Below, piece by piece: positions 24,701-39,700 of a DNA stretch of 64,000 nucleotides. Origin of the DNA: Apostichopus japonicus. Taxonomy: Eukaryota > Echinodermata > Holothuroidea > Aspidochirotida > Stichopodidae. The notes below the pieces were generated by a model. That model was not told the DNA's origin. It ran no database searches and saw nothing but the letters and a program-made list of their open reading frames with translations. The translations under genes were made by a program, and so were the position numbers. Each line of letters opens with the position of its first letter. The first letter of the stretch is position 1. Where the stretch lies: assembly GCF_037975245.1 (NCBI RefSeq), contig NC_092583.1, positions 15,915,264-15,979,263 on the forward strand, given 5' to 3'.

Positions 24701-27700
24701 GTTTTACATAAATTGTATTTAACCCCCAAATTTTTTTCCCACTTTGTACTTTAAAAGTTGCATTTTATATATATAAAATTTGTTTTTTATTTTTATATTG
24801 TATTTAAAAAAAAAATTATTTTACAAAATGTTACATAAATTTACTTTATAAATAAATTGATAAAAAGATACAAAAGACTGCTTTGCTAAAGTCAGTGCTA
24901 CTTTGAAAATGTATTCAACACATCAAATCTCACAAACTAATGGACAGGCAAAGTTTTAAGTCCATTTAAACACTGATTAGACATCATAGTCTTTGCTGCT
25001 GACATGGAGAAGAAGTATATACCCCCCCCCCAAAAAAAAATATGATTTTCTGAACTTTTGCTGAGGGAGAAATTATTTCTTGTCTTACCACTGCACTCAA
25101 ATCTTGCACAAGCAGTGTTTGCGAATGCTGGTTGGGCTTCCAGGGTGAATGAAACCGGGCTAGAAGTATTTCTCCGTAGCAAACCACACACATGCTGGAT
25201 TTCTTCACATGTTCTGTACTGACCGAATTGGTCTAAGGACAGCGTTGCAGAGACAGGAGCGAACACTGTTCGCTGACCGGCCCTCAGTGGAAAATTTTCC
25301 CCGTTAATAGGCAAATCTCCTAAAGTCTCTCCGAGGTGTTCTCCTCGTCCCTCTGGGTCTCCATTGGCATACACTACGATCTCCCAGAGGTCTGTGCCTT
25401 CCACACTGGCACCGTTGATATCCGCAAAATATTCAATGTCAATCAGAATGTCCGAATTACCGAATCCTTCCTTAAGGATTGAGTTAGGATCACTCGTTCC
25501 AATTCTGCTGATAATGACAACACCTGAGGAGGAGGAGGAGGAGGAGGAGGAGGAGGAGGAGGAGGAGGAGGAGGAGGAGGAGGAGGAGGAGGAGGAGGAG
25601 GAGGAGGAGGAGAGAAAGTAGAGGAAGGATCACCATAAATAGCAAAATAAAATGTAATTATTACTTTGAAATTCCATTACCAATTATTCAGTTTTCATCT
25701 ACAAGTATAATACATATATCCCTGTTTGACCAAGTTGGTTGTATCCTTGGGTTGATCATAAATATATGAATTGAGTAGCGGCATTTCTAGTAGGAGTTAT
25801 TGCACGGCAGACTGAACTGAAAACAGAGAAAGAACAAAAACACAAATTTGGACTGGAACATCCAATATTTACCTCGGCAATCGATTGGCACACATCCAAG
25901 TAGCTGTCCTCCGAGCCTGAAGGGTCTGCTCGGGTTGGAGTCCTTCTCCAGTACTGCACAGAAATACAGCACTGCGGGCGCCACCGGACATGCACTAAAT
26001 GACTGTAGGTTCATCGTTGTCACAATGTTTCCGAAAGTGACTGTAGCACCCGGAGCGATATCCAAACCCACTTGTTCGGCAGACAACGTTGCAGTGGTTG
26101 CTCCGTATCGCTCGCCCTGCACACCAAATGAAAAAACGTGAAAATTCACATTTGATATATATATTAAATAAAATATAAAATCAGAATGGGGGTGGGGGGG
26201 CAGGGTAGGGGAGGAGGAAAGGAAGCACAAAAAGAGGCACTGGGGGGTCGACACAAAATTTTCATTGTACTATACTTTCTCGCCTGTATACGCATACATT
26301 ATTACCTTACTAGGTATTTTCCATTAAAAGACAGAAAAAAACAAAATTTCCTTGAAAATATTCTGTACTCTTGCCTACCCCTACCCCTCCCCCTCCCCCC
26401 CCAAAAAAAAGGAAGCTGCTGATAACATATAGACTAGACTTGTGCAAATGAAGTTCACTAGTGGGATAAACAATTTTAATAACTAAGAATGACAACAGAG
26501 ATATGAAATGCTGACTCACCGAACCATCATTTGCGAGACTGACGTATGTGGTAATACTCCATAACAGATCTCCCTGCGCGGCAGAACCATCTGGACTTGA
26601 GGTAACAACAAGTTCAAAGGCTACATTCTCTCCAAATTCTCTCTCTCGTACAAACTGAGAACCATCTATGACAACGTCAGTTGTCTCCACGACAACCCCT
26701 GTGAAATTGAAAGTGTATCTGGATTCACACTGAAACTTTGGAACACAACATGAGATATTCAAACAAATAATGGATAGCTTGAATTAGTGTTATGTTGACA
26801 TGGACAGGAATATTGTAGTTTTTGTTAAAGCCAAAAGTCCTTGACACGAAGTTTTGGGCCCTGTTACATTTTATTCTACTACTCCATAATAAACATACCC
26901 CCACCCCCTTTTTTGAGCATGAATAATATGTATCAGAGTTAAAACTTAAATGTTGCCAATTTAAAAAGTAAGTTTTTTTTTTCTTCAAATCTTCACATAA
27001 GAGTAGGATTTTGCCTTTTGGATATAAGAGATCAATGCAGTGGATAATTGATTGATTAATAATGATAATTCCTCATTGTTCAGTCTAGCGGTTATCTACC
27101 AAAAAATAATATTAATAATAATAATAATTTATTCTTATATAGGGCTTTACATCAGAGAATGATCTCAAAGCGCTTCACAAAATTGCAGAAAATATGACAA
27201 CTTTAAAGTAATACAACTTACAAATAATAATACCGCCTAAAATTATTGCATACTAAAAATTACAAACATAAATAAATATCCTAACAATAATTATTAAAGT
27301 GATAAAAATTATATCAATTATTATACCAAAGTCCGAAATAACTTGTACAACCGACCATCACTACGGTGTTAATAGCCTTCACTAGTACACTAGTAGTCTG
27401 ATTCAAACTTTCCCACTAAAATTAAACGAAATAGACCTACCCACACATGTAACCAATTGGCAAACTGTAAGCACTGAGGTTTGACATTGGGTAGGATCAG
27501 AGACACCGTTTTCAAGAGTGAAAGCTGGGACAGAGTTGGGATTCTTCCCCAGGGTAACACAGAGATGGTATTCCTCATCTGGACAATAAAATGAAGACAG
27601 ATTGAGGTCTGCTCTGATGCCCAGTATTTCAAAGGTCGCCCCTCCGAAGAATGGTGACATTGTTTGTTCCGCGGTCAATGTTGCCATGGTTTCCAGGTAA

Positions 27701-30700
27701 AACTCTGATCCGGGCTGTTGGAGACACATTCTAACATCTCCTAACAGAGACACTTGCCAAATGTCACTGATGGCCCGACCTTCAGCATTGTTTCTATTCT
27801 CTATCGTAGTCGTGCCGACAGCGGTGTTTGCACTTAGGTCAAAGGTGAAGATGTGACTTGGATCATACTCTACCAGCACGGACGTACCCAAATCTACCTG
27901 GAGCACATCAAATCTGGCACCTGGAGGGAAGAAAGAACAAGATTTACGATCAATTAAATATCTTAAAAATCGCAGAAAATGTGAAAATGAATCATTGTAA
28001 GTGTTTGATGTCGTTGTTGTTTATCACAAGTCCTTTTGTCCATAAATATCTCATTTAAAGAAAAAGGGTAATCAAATTCTTCTCGCTACAAATAAAAAAA
28101 CATGATTGATTATTAAAAAAATCCTTTTCTTTTTTCGTTTGATATTGTTCAAGACTGAGGACTATGTGATCAATGTATAGTACATGTTATCTACAAATGC
28201 TACAGGACTTAAAGCCTCAAGCTCTGTCAATCTTAGTGAAGTGGTAGCAGGGGAGAGGTGGGGTTTGGAGGAAGACCAGCTACCAATCATCATTAAAGGC
28301 CTCAGTCACCATAGCACACAGTTTTATCATTTTAGACCATGATTGTTTGAACAATTATTTCCCTGTCTCCATATGACTCAAGACTCATACCTTAATCTGC
28401 ACCTTAATTTAGCCTGTGGGTAGATGGAGGAGGGGGGGGGAGTGGGGAGGCTAGCACAAATGTGTTATCGACGTGGAGAAATACTGTTTTATACTGACCA
28501 ACACAAGGGATTTCACTGCAAACGGGATTGGGATAGGTAACATCCCAAGCTGGGTTGAAATGACGACCAGGTCCAACTTCTAAGCACAGATAATCTGGAC
28601 CACTTTTGCATACATAATTGAAGAGATCGAGATTAAAGGGCAGAGACAGACTAACAGGATCACCGCCGGCATCGATCGATCCAGGACTGTGAATTGTGGT
28701 CTGAACCTCTCGTTGACCAGATCCATCCATGAATGAATTTGTAAAGAGAGTGTAACCCCAAATTTCCTGACCGTTTACGTCTAGAAAAAAAAGAGTTATA
28801 CGATCAGAAAAGTGCCCCGCATCAGAGATTGATAATGATGGATCAATATTGGCAATGACAACATTATCTCCTTTAAAGCTACTCAATTGCATTTAGACAC
28901 AGCTGCATCAAAACTTGGAAATTGAGGGGCACTTCAGCGTCATTGCAGCCAGGCTATAAACGATCTAACCTTCTCAACATGCTCTTTTTTTTTCACACAA
29001 TAGGTGCAGCTGGTCACATAGAAATTTCTCTTTTGTTATTGATTCAGCCTTGAAATTTTTCTTTTGATATTGATTCAGCCTTGATATTGATTCAGCCTTG
29101 ATATTGATGCAGCCTTGATATTGATTCAGCCTTGATATTGAGTCAGCCTTGATATTGATTCAGCCTTGATATTGATTCAGCCTTGATATTGATTCAGCCT
29201 TGATATTGAATCAGCTTTGATATTGATTCAGCCTTGATATTGATTCAGCCTTGATATTGATTCAGCCTTGATATTGATGCAGCCTTGATATTGATTCAGC
29301 CTTGATATTGATTCAGCCTTGATATTGATTCAGCCTTGATATTGATTCAGCCTTGATATTGATGCAGCCTTGATATTGATGCAGCCTTGATATTGATTCA
29401 GCCTTGATATTGATTCAGCCTTGATATTGAGTCAGCCTTGATATTGAGTCAGCCTTGATATTGATTCAGGGAGGAGGAGGAAGACAGGGGGAGGAGGAGG
29501 AGGAGGAGGAGGAGGAGGGGGAGGGGGAGGAGGAGGAAGACAGGGGGGAGGAGGAGGGGGAGGGGGAGGAAGACGAGGAGGAGGAGGAGAAGGAGGAGGA
29601 GGAGGAGGAGGAGGAGGAGGAGGAGGAGGAGGAGGAGGAGGAGGAGGAGGAGGAGGAGGAGGAGGAGGAGGAGGAGGAGGAGGAGGAGGAGGAGGAGGAG
29701 GAGGAGATCAGCAGTTATTTTTAGGACATAAGGGCTTATGGATTACAGCTTACACGTCGGGTGGCTTCCAATTCGAAATTTTAACTCAAATTTGGAATCT
29801 TTTCAATTCAGAAAGTCATTTCAGATGGGAAAAACCATTGACTGCTCTCCGATTAAAAACCCACCCTAACTATGACCTGGCCCGGTTATCGAAAAACCTG
29901 GAACCTCCCGATTTCTAAGCCTCATTGCTTCAACTGCCACCGCCCTTATCCACTCCGCCACAGCACCGGATAAAGGACAATGAGGATAAGTAGGAGAAGG
30001 GGGACAATTGGAAGAGGAGGAGTATAGTAATCCTAAAAGACACCCAGGAAATGAACTCTGGGAGCAGATTGATTATAGCTGAAATTCTCATAGTAACGTC
30101 TTCTACAGTGAAATACTTACCAGACAAGCTTGCATAACCAGCTCTGGCTCGGTACGTGACATTACCACTCACTGGATTTTCAAGGACCTCCAATAGCGAT
30201 TCGGGTGATACAATTCTGACCGTAAGGTCTTCAATAATAGTTCCTGTATTTCAAAGGAGAAACAATGTCCAAAATACGGGTTTAAATTGCATTTTATTAT
30301 GACGATTTGTCCTTGTCACAAACGGTTTGGAGAATAAGTAACTTAACGTGAAATGAACTGTCATTCTCTTCCATGGTTCATATTGAAGTAGACATACATG
30401 ATGTAGATTTCAAGTTTGTAAATCAGGTTTTACACTTTTCAAAATAGTCTGCTTATCACTTTGCCTTTGTACAGCTATTTATTAACAAAACAAAACCAAA
30501 AAATTGCAGATATCTCAGAACATTCACTTCCCTGCCTTCCTACCATCATTCATGGTTTTTTTTTTATCAAATTCCATCCTTATTTAGAGGATTGGTTTAT
30601 TTTGGCTGTGTTGAATCAACTGCAATCTAAACTTGTCAAATTTCTAAAGGAAACCAGTTTTAAATTCCAACTAAAATGAAATGATCTGTTTTCCTAATCT

Positions 30701-33700
30701 TGCCATTACTTGATAACTCAAACATGAAGAATATATGTCAATCAAATTTAATTTGACTCTAAATCATGTTTTATTAGGCAGGACTACAGTCGAGTCCACC
30801 AGCTCGACCTAGCCTTGAGTCTACCAAAAAAAATAAAAAATGAACCCAAGTCTGTGTCTGGATTTGAGCACTACAGCCCTGGTAATATCAAGGAAAGATT
30901 TGTACCTCTGAACAGTAAATGACATCTATCACAAGTTATCTTCTTACAATCTACAGGAATGCATGTGCACCAGTTGAGATGGGTTCAACTGAAAGTTAGG
31001 AAGCATTGGTGCTCTTGCTAACCTGGGCACAAAGGTACCTTATGTCAGCGCAGATCTATCACAAGTTATCTTCTTATCATGAACTGATGCTAATTCTTTC
31101 ATCCATATGGACTTACCTCTACAATCTACAGGAATGCACTGCACCAGTTGAGATGGGTTCAACTGGAAGTTAGGGTCAGCGTTGGTGCTCTTGCTAACCT
31201 GAGCACAGAGGTACCTTATGTCAGCGCAGATGGTTCCTGTGTTGCTCAGATCAAAATCGAGTTGAAAGGTTTCCAAAGTCGTCACAACCCCTTGTTGCAC
31301 ATTGCCCTCTATGTCCATGAATGACATTGAGATGGCTCGGCTTCCGGTGCCGGCACTGTTCGAGTTGGTGAAGAACGTAACATCCCAGAGGTCAGAACCT
31401 TGGACAGATGCAGAAGTTTGGCTGAAGCTCAGCCTCAGGGTAACTTGTAACATCTGGGATGGATTCCTCTCTAGGAACGGCGCGCCACTGATGATGTTTG
31501 GTCCTAGCGATACCAGGTCCACCCCTATTGGATGCAATTGAGACAGAAAAGGTGAAGAATTATTTAATAGAAAGACCTTAAGAGAATATTGAGCATCTCC
31601 AACAGTAAATCAGTATTTGCTTCCCAAAAATGTCCAAAATAAACAAAAATTCAATCATGACTGACGATGGATGTGGTGGAGCCATGTCGTACCCCTCCCC
31701 CACCCCCCTTCTCCTTTTCTCCACTGTCTTCCTGATGGGACTAACCTTGGCATCCGATTGGCTGACAATCCCGTCTCAGTGATTCTTCTCTATCTTCGAA
31801 TGTGTACGTTACAGACGGACCGACTCCCTTATCCACGATTAAGCAAATGAAATCTGCACTCTGGCACAAGACATTGCTTAAGTCCAAAATGGTGTTCACT
31901 TGGCTGACAAACGGCTGTCCAGCAATCACTTCTTCGGTAGCCAGGGTGTACCTGCCGAAGTCCTGATCAAGATTGGTGTCAGGGTGAAAGAGATATGTGT
32001 AATTTAAGGGCTGAATCCAGAGAAGCAGCTTCAGGAAGTCATTTTATCAACAGAGGGAGAGCAAAATGTTCTAACAAAAAATAATCATGATGAAATCTTT
32101 ATGGATAATACAGCTAAGTCAACATTTCCATCATGTTTAAGCAAGAGCCTCCTAAAATGTATAAAACTGTCCTTGTATCCTTCAGTATGAACAGCCCCCT
32201 CTAAAATAAATCTGAAATGAAAATGCCTGTCTCTTACCATCCCGTGACGATTCAGCGAATGGTCGTCGGTGGGACTCAAATAGATGGTGTAGGACCACAA
32301 CCTTTCACCAATGACTCCCGCCCAATCACCATCCGTGTTGATAGTTACTTCCAAGTTGACAGCATGATTCAGGGCCAATTCCACGAATGGATTTCCAGTT
32401 AGCTGATTGATCGAAACTGAGTCAATCCTGAGACCTGATTGGTTGAGGAATCAAAGTGGAATATAGCAACGAGACTACGACAGTTCAATCCATTATATAA
32501 CCGATTCATTACACTCGACTAAATATTTTCTACTTGGGTTGAGTGAGACCTTTTACGTGTAAGGCTCAGCTGACTGGTGAAATATGGAACAGACTTGAAT
32601 TTCATAATGACACAGGTTAATTATGCGCACGCTACTACATCATTTTGCTGCATCTTGGAAGTGTGCACGTGTTACAAAGCAAAAAACCCAGGAAGGGAGA
32701 GGGGGAAAAAAGTATGTAAAAAATAGAGAGTTATCGAAATCGAATGAGGAGGAAAAGCGAGATTGATGGACATGCATTCTGAATACTAAAGGAGCGAACA
32801 AGGTATCATAATGAAATCAAATTTATACAAATGTTATTGATTTGGCATCATCAATATAAATCAAATAAATCAATTATCATGGGTTTACCTCTGCACTCTA
32901 TTGGTTCACAAATTGGATCAGCTGGCAACAAGGTAAAGGACCGTTGCGGATTTCTCTGCAGTTGTACACAGAGGTATGTCTGTCCCAGTGGACACACAAA
33001 GTTATCGACAGGGATATTTGCAAGAACGTTGTCAAACGTCACCGTCTGTCCTGGGTTGAGCCGCTGGACCCCTTCGGGACCAAAATTCCCCTGAGTGACC
33101 CTCGTCATCTGCTGGTTTCCATTTCCGTTCATCTGGTCGTTGAGGAAGATGTCGAGATGCCATAGGCTTGCACCTACGATGGCTTCTTGTGATGTCGACA
33201 CAAAACTGGCAGAAAACCTGGCTGCCACTGTTTCTTGGGAATGTTCAATAGCTATTGCCAGCGGCGGAGTCAGGATCAATTGTTGGGCAATTACGGTGAA
33301 ACCTGATTAAAAGAGTAGAAAACGTAAACTGAAAAAAAATCAAGGATTTAATGAAAACTTACACAAAAACTGACCAATCACCAACCTTCAATTGTCTCTT
33401 TGGATTTTCAGTTGCTATGACAATAGCAGCCTGAAGATCTTGTTAAAATATTAATATTTACAACATGAGCAGAATACCGATTGCATGGGAACATTTAAAG
33501 CATAACTTTGGTATAACAAAAGCAATTTAAAAAGAAAAAAGAAGCCAAAAATATTACAACTTCACAAAAACACCAAATTACACTAGTCAATGCAAAACTA
33601 GAAAAAGCAAAATATGTTTAGTAACAAAAAGGCTGAAGAGAGAGTTGTTATAATTAGCACATACCATCGCAAGGCACGCTCACACACCCTGTTAGGCTTG

Positions 33701-36700
33701 AACCCATCACAGTCTCTGTCAAAGTAAAGGGAGTGCTCGGGGATGGACCTTGACTAACCGTGATACATACAAAAGGTACCTACAGACAAGAGAGGTAATG
33801 AAATTATACGTCACTAAATAATACGCAAAATGAGGTTATTACTTTTACAAAAGAAACTTGAGATTTTCAGTACAGGTTATATTTTCTTTCGAAATATCTG
33901 AGTTGTACTCCCGGGTATATATATTTCACCTGGCCCCTAATTGACCCGGCCCCAAAGACTGTAGCCCACTGATACCATCCCCACCACCCCCATCATCCAC
34001 CCAGCTTTACAGGCCTGCCTCTGGCATGAATGATGATTACATATTGATTGACATGTAATTGTAATTGATTGGATACAAACTGATGGCTAGTAGGCTTGAA
34101 CAACAGCAAAAAACTCAATTTTAAAATCTTGTGAAACAAATCCTGGCAGGACAAGGGGGATTCCATTAGAAACATTGTTTTCCGATCAAATCTTCTGCTT
34201 TTGCTAAACAGCTCACGACCCATTGTAAAAATTGTTTTAATAGTCACCAATTATTGAAGTTGTGATCCATAGTTTAAGAGGCATATTTTTACCATCCTAA
34301 ATGTGTAAACTTTTCCTAACTTTGGTATTTAAACTTTGCCGATCTTTGCAACTGTCTTTGAACCTATGATAGATGCAATGATGTAAGGTACAGATAATAA
34401 ACTGGAGTCTTTGAATTTTAATGAGGCTAGGATTGGTTTCTTCAATAGGCCATGGACAAGATTTGAAAATTGATTTATCGATGTTAGAAATGACCCTTAT
34501 AACAAAGATTTTAAAAATACTCATTGGCCTTAAACTCTCCACTTCATTGGTTATCATGTGGCTAAAACATAAAATGCTAAAAGTTATTGATAAATATTCA
34601 AATATGCATTGAACAAAATGACCTGATTGATGAAAGGGATCGCAGAATGCTTTGGAGGTCTCACAGAATTTTACAAAAATACCAAAAATTAGCAACTGTT
34701 TTTATGATGGCAATCAGGTATAATCAATTAAGTCACTTAATTAGACTAAATTTTTAATTAAAAAATGAAGGCATGTGCAAAAATTGAGGGAAAGCAAAGA
34801 AAGATACCAAGACAATTGATTTTGTGCTGTGTCATCATTGATATCACAGATTATTATTTTAAGGGGATGAAATAAATGATGCAATAATGAGAATAATACT
34901 CTCCAGTAATAAATTCATATCAATATCATGGTAAAGCATAACACATGATCACAGTGCATGACACATCCATGATGTATGCATGACTGACAAAAACATGTCT
35001 GAATGTCAATATATTTTCAAGTCAATTTATTTTACCTCAGCACAAAGAATGCTTCTCAGATCAAAATAACTGCTCAAGTCTACATTGCTGAGAACCGCTT
35101 GTCGATTGGTTAAACTGGTGCCACTCCATGTCACTGCCATGGGTAGGACCGTTTCGACCCGCCGTACCGGTCCATTCCCATCGGCTTGGTTGTTCGAAAA
35201 CAGAATTAAACTCCACAGGTTCTCCCCTGAGACACCGGCACTGCCTGCTGTTGCAGACATTGTTACCGTGACGATGAGGTCATTCTGCATGGCACCTTCT
35301 CGGAAACCTCCAGTCTGGACAGAGACGGTGGTACTTTCAATTTGCACCCCTGAATAAGGTAAAATTAAAAATTAAAAAAATAAAGTTGGCTTTTCATTTG
35401 AGATCAGGTCTACACATGACTCAATTTTCAATATTAATGAAATGCCAAAGGCTCATTTTCAAAACATATGAAAGATCAATGAGACATGCTTGAATGAAAT
35501 ATAAAATGAGAATTAAAATAGCAGGATTTCACAAGATCTGAGATGAAACAATACAAAGAGACTCTTACTTTATGATCAAAATAATTAATTTTTCAAAGAC
35601 TGCAGCACGGTACATTGTTTTACTAGGCAGGAACCGAACCAGCAATCCTTGGAACACAAGTCTGACGACACCTTAGCCGATTGGGCGCTATGCATGCTCT
35701 GATGATACAATCACACATAATTACCTGTGCAATCTACCACCTCACATCCTACTGCACTGCTCTGTAATGTGAAGTCTGGAGACGGGAGGGGTACCTGCGT
35801 GTTCTTCATGAGTTCCACACATACGTGACTGATTCTTGAGCAGTCTACACCGTTAGTGAGTAAATTGTACGTGACAGACTCGAACAGAGACAGGTTACCA
35901 GACGTGAGGGCCGTGGCCCTCTGGGCAGCAGAGAGCCCGATGGAGCTGTCAACTGCGACCCGATCCCCATCACCTATAGGGGATTGGCTCCCAAACACCA
36001 CAAGCTGCCAATAGTTTGACCCCAAAGTGCTCATCGTGATGCTATCTGGTGCTGCGAGAGCGTCAAATTCTACCGTAATAATCTGGCCGGCCGGTTCGTT
36101 TTCACGGAGGGGTTCGCCGTCCAAAATTCTCACACGAAGATCCTCGATCTGGACATCTGTAAAATTCCATATTGAAACACGGTTGAAACAAACTACCAAT
36201 GATTTTTAAACATATGTTGAATTGTTACACTCCTTGAAGAAGAATACAAAGAAAATTGCTGGAAAATGCACATTTCTTCCAATCATGTTAACAGTTTTTA
36301 ATAAAAAGGTACCTTACTATAAAAGACATTACAAGGTTGCTTGAAAATTGTCTGTTAGAATTACCTGCTGGGCAACAACAACATAACAAAAATCATCTGG
36401 AGATGTGTCCCAAACCTGTGAAATTTACAACCCTCTCCAAACTCCCTCCCAACCTGATATTGGGAAGAATACCATGCCACTGTTCAATACTTGGATGAGA
36501 GGAGAAAAAGAAGGATGGCGGCAGACCAGGTTATATAAAAGAAGCAGTCATTTTTGTGCGATACCATACCATTCAATCCTCCAAAAATCGGTCGCAATGT
36601 TTCTTTAGAGAGATGAAATGAAAACTACTGAGACTAGAACTTTTGAGATACAAAAAAAAAAAAAAATCAGATTTCTGACTGAAGAGAAATTCCTTGCATT

Positions 36701-39700
36701 ATGAATCTTGAAATGACCATTGACAGATCCAGTACATCCATCAGATCACACTATACATCTTCATTGTGGAGGCGGGAGGGGGAGGGGGAGGGGGAGGGGG
36801 AGGAGGAGGGGGAGGAGGAGGAGGAGGAGGAGGAGGAGGAGGAGGAGGAGGAGGAGGAGGAGGGGAAAAAAGCGAGGGGAGAAGGATGTCCTCGTCATAC
36901 AAGACTCCACTATAAACCTGCTAAAAAATTTACAACCAAAATCACAGATGCCAAGTAACTCGACGAGTGAACGAGAAATCCCTCTAGTTTTTCAACAGCA
37001 AAATGAAAATTGCACGATACGATACGACTACAAATTTGACGACAAGATTATTAATATTACAAAAAGAATGAGCTCTACATCCATCCATACCATGACAGGG
37101 ACACAAGGAGAAAAAGTTATTATCACCTCTACAATTTGGAAAGTCCAGAGCAGTGCAACCAAACTGAACGTTCCTTGCTGGGTCATAGGTGAATCTACTA
37201 ATGGCACTTGGGTCTTGTTGGATGACCAGACATATATACTGGAGATCTTCACAAGCTGCGCCTAAGAAGATTGCTGATGTTAATGAGAAACTCGGGGTTT
37301 GCCCAGCCAGAAAGTCTGAAAAGAAAAGAAAAAATCAGTCAAAATAGAGAGAAAGAGAAGAACAAGAGCTGAGTATAACGTTAAAAACAATTCATTGCCC
37401 AGGTTTTTATGATTATATTTATTGTATTTTTTTTTTATCTCCACGGATGACTTTCATTTGTTTAGTTTGGGAGTTCAGGGATTACAACCTTAAAAAAGTA
37501 GAGATGACAATGCTAAAAAATTTCCATACAAGAATCGTAAAAAGGTGTCATCATGAAGCAAAATGCACTATTAATGCACTCTGGAAATGGATAGTCTGGA
37601 AGCAGACATTCTGTTTCGTCCGAGGAAGGCAAAAATATCTTACAATGATAATTGAAAATCCCATTATCAGCAGCTTTTTCCTAATTCTACCAGGCTCGTA
37701 GCCAGGGATTTGCTAAGGGGGGGGGGGATATTCTTTCAGAATATCATTTTCCTTCTGTCCATAAAATTATGAAGTGAAACAGTTTCAACTCGTTTTATAC
37801 TTTAGTTGTGTCCATGACTATGTCAGACGATATCTGATCTCATAACATTTTCAAGAAATATTAACAATAATAATAATCTGGCAAGTTATTCTTACGACAC
37901 TTTCAGCGACCACGAATGTGGGAGAAGCCAGCAAGCTTATCGATTACAACTTACAGTACACGTTGGGTGGCTCCCAGTTCAACATTTTAGCTCAAATTTG
38001 GAAGTTTCCCAATTTAGAAAGTGATTTCAGATAGGAAAAATCAAAGATTGCTCTTGGATGAAAAACCCACCTTGCTATGACCCAGGGCCGGGTATCGAAT
38101 CCCTGAACCTCCCGGTTGCTAAGACTCATTGCTTCAAATGCCACCGCTTTTAATCTGTATCTTATTACAACCTATTACAATGCAATTTCCCCTAAGACTG
38201 CCAAAAAATTTACATCAATTTCTACCATCACAAAATTGCGTTTAGTTCCCTGCTGCATTTGCAGAATTTTTTGAGAGAAAAGGAGAAGGAAAAGGGGGGG
38301 GAGGGGGAGGGGGGTGAGAGATAAGTTTTCATTACTTTATCTTTCAAGAGCATTTGATTATAAGGAGTAGATCTTTACCTGTTCGTTCTGCAAGACCAGT
38401 GACATCACCAACAGCAGGAAAGTTTGAAAATGTAGACAAGTCCAGGTTTTGGTCCCTGTTTAGCACCACCCTCATGGTCCAAAGGTCTTGGTTTACACCC
38501 CTCGCACTACCAGCGTCTGGGTCCAGACGAACCGTAGCATCTATAGTAAACTCCTGCATGGAGTGTTCTGAGACAATTAACGGTGACGCACCTATAGAGA
38601 TATCTGTAATTGAGATACCTGTTGAACAAAAACAGACGTTATTAGGTGGAGGGGATTACTATATATATTGGAATATTTCATACTTGTATTTGCAAAAATA
38701 CTTTATGAGTTGTTGATATATATTCAACTCTTCATCTCAATACCGCGCATGTCCTATAAATATAGCTATTGATATGCAAAATACATTTATTGATACCTCT
38801 CATCATGGAGGTAAAAATTTTACCTCCATGCTCTCATGAAGGTGCAAAATATGCAGAACTTGTCAATGCTCATCTAAACTGATTATTGGCAGACAAAATT
38901 AAAAAAAAATATTTGTTTTCTCAGAGGTTTGAATCAGAAAGATTACAAGAATCCATGGTAAATGTAAAAATCAACCTAACTTTAACAAAAAATGCCTGCT
39001 GCCACAGAGTCCCAGGGTACAGAAGTTAAGTAACTGTACATAATTACTACATTGACTGCATAAATAAAATATATCGATAACCATCAAGGCTGAACAAAAA
39101 CTATGAAATTGTAACCGAGCTAAATGACCTGAACTTGGCAGTTACCTTGATATAAAATTTTAAAATGTTGGGAAAAAAATATCACATTTACTTGACAGCA
39201 AAACAAAATTGGTCATCAAAGCTACAGTGAGTGAAATTAACTTGTTAAAAGAGAAGAACATTTTAAGGAATAACGACATAACTACATGGGCTGCCTGAAC
39301 ATACACAAGGTCCAAATGGGTTCCAAATAATGACATAACTACATGAGTTGCGTCAACCTACAGAAAGTCAAAATGGGTTCAAAATTTTGAAAAGTTGGCT
39401 GGAAAGTGGACACTGTTCATCACAGCTTCAGTGAGTCTTAATAAAGACAACATATGGAATAATGACATCTACCTTACCCAAGATCAAAATGGGTTCAACA
39501 ATTAGAGAATTGGACTCGAAAGAGGACACTGTTGATCAACTTAAAGATATGCAGAACATACCAATTTGTTTGATTTTTGTTAAACAAATAAAACATGAAG
39601 TTCAAACTTAAGACATTTCTCCGTCTGCCATTCATTCATTCACTCACTCTGTCATTCATTCGTTCATTCACTCAGTCCGTCATTCATTCATTCACTCACT

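Noticed and set aside
28781-28870. Upstream extension of the M11 second exon to a weak acceptor at 28871
   Set aside because: The acceptor lacks a pyrimidine tract, and including it would duplicate the N-terminal segment already supplied by the 30121-30243 exon; the TTTTTTTTCTAG acceptor fits better.
29455-29724. Poly-glutamate ORF
   Set aside because: It is the translation of the GGA microsatellite.
34297-34695. 132-codon minus-strand ORF in the M7 internal intron
   Set aside because: AT-rich, no recognisable domain, and inside an intron with no splice support.
36701-37265. Overlapping poly-Glu and poly-Arg ORFs
   Set aside because: They arise from a purine tract, and the longer one runs antisense through the real M5 exon.
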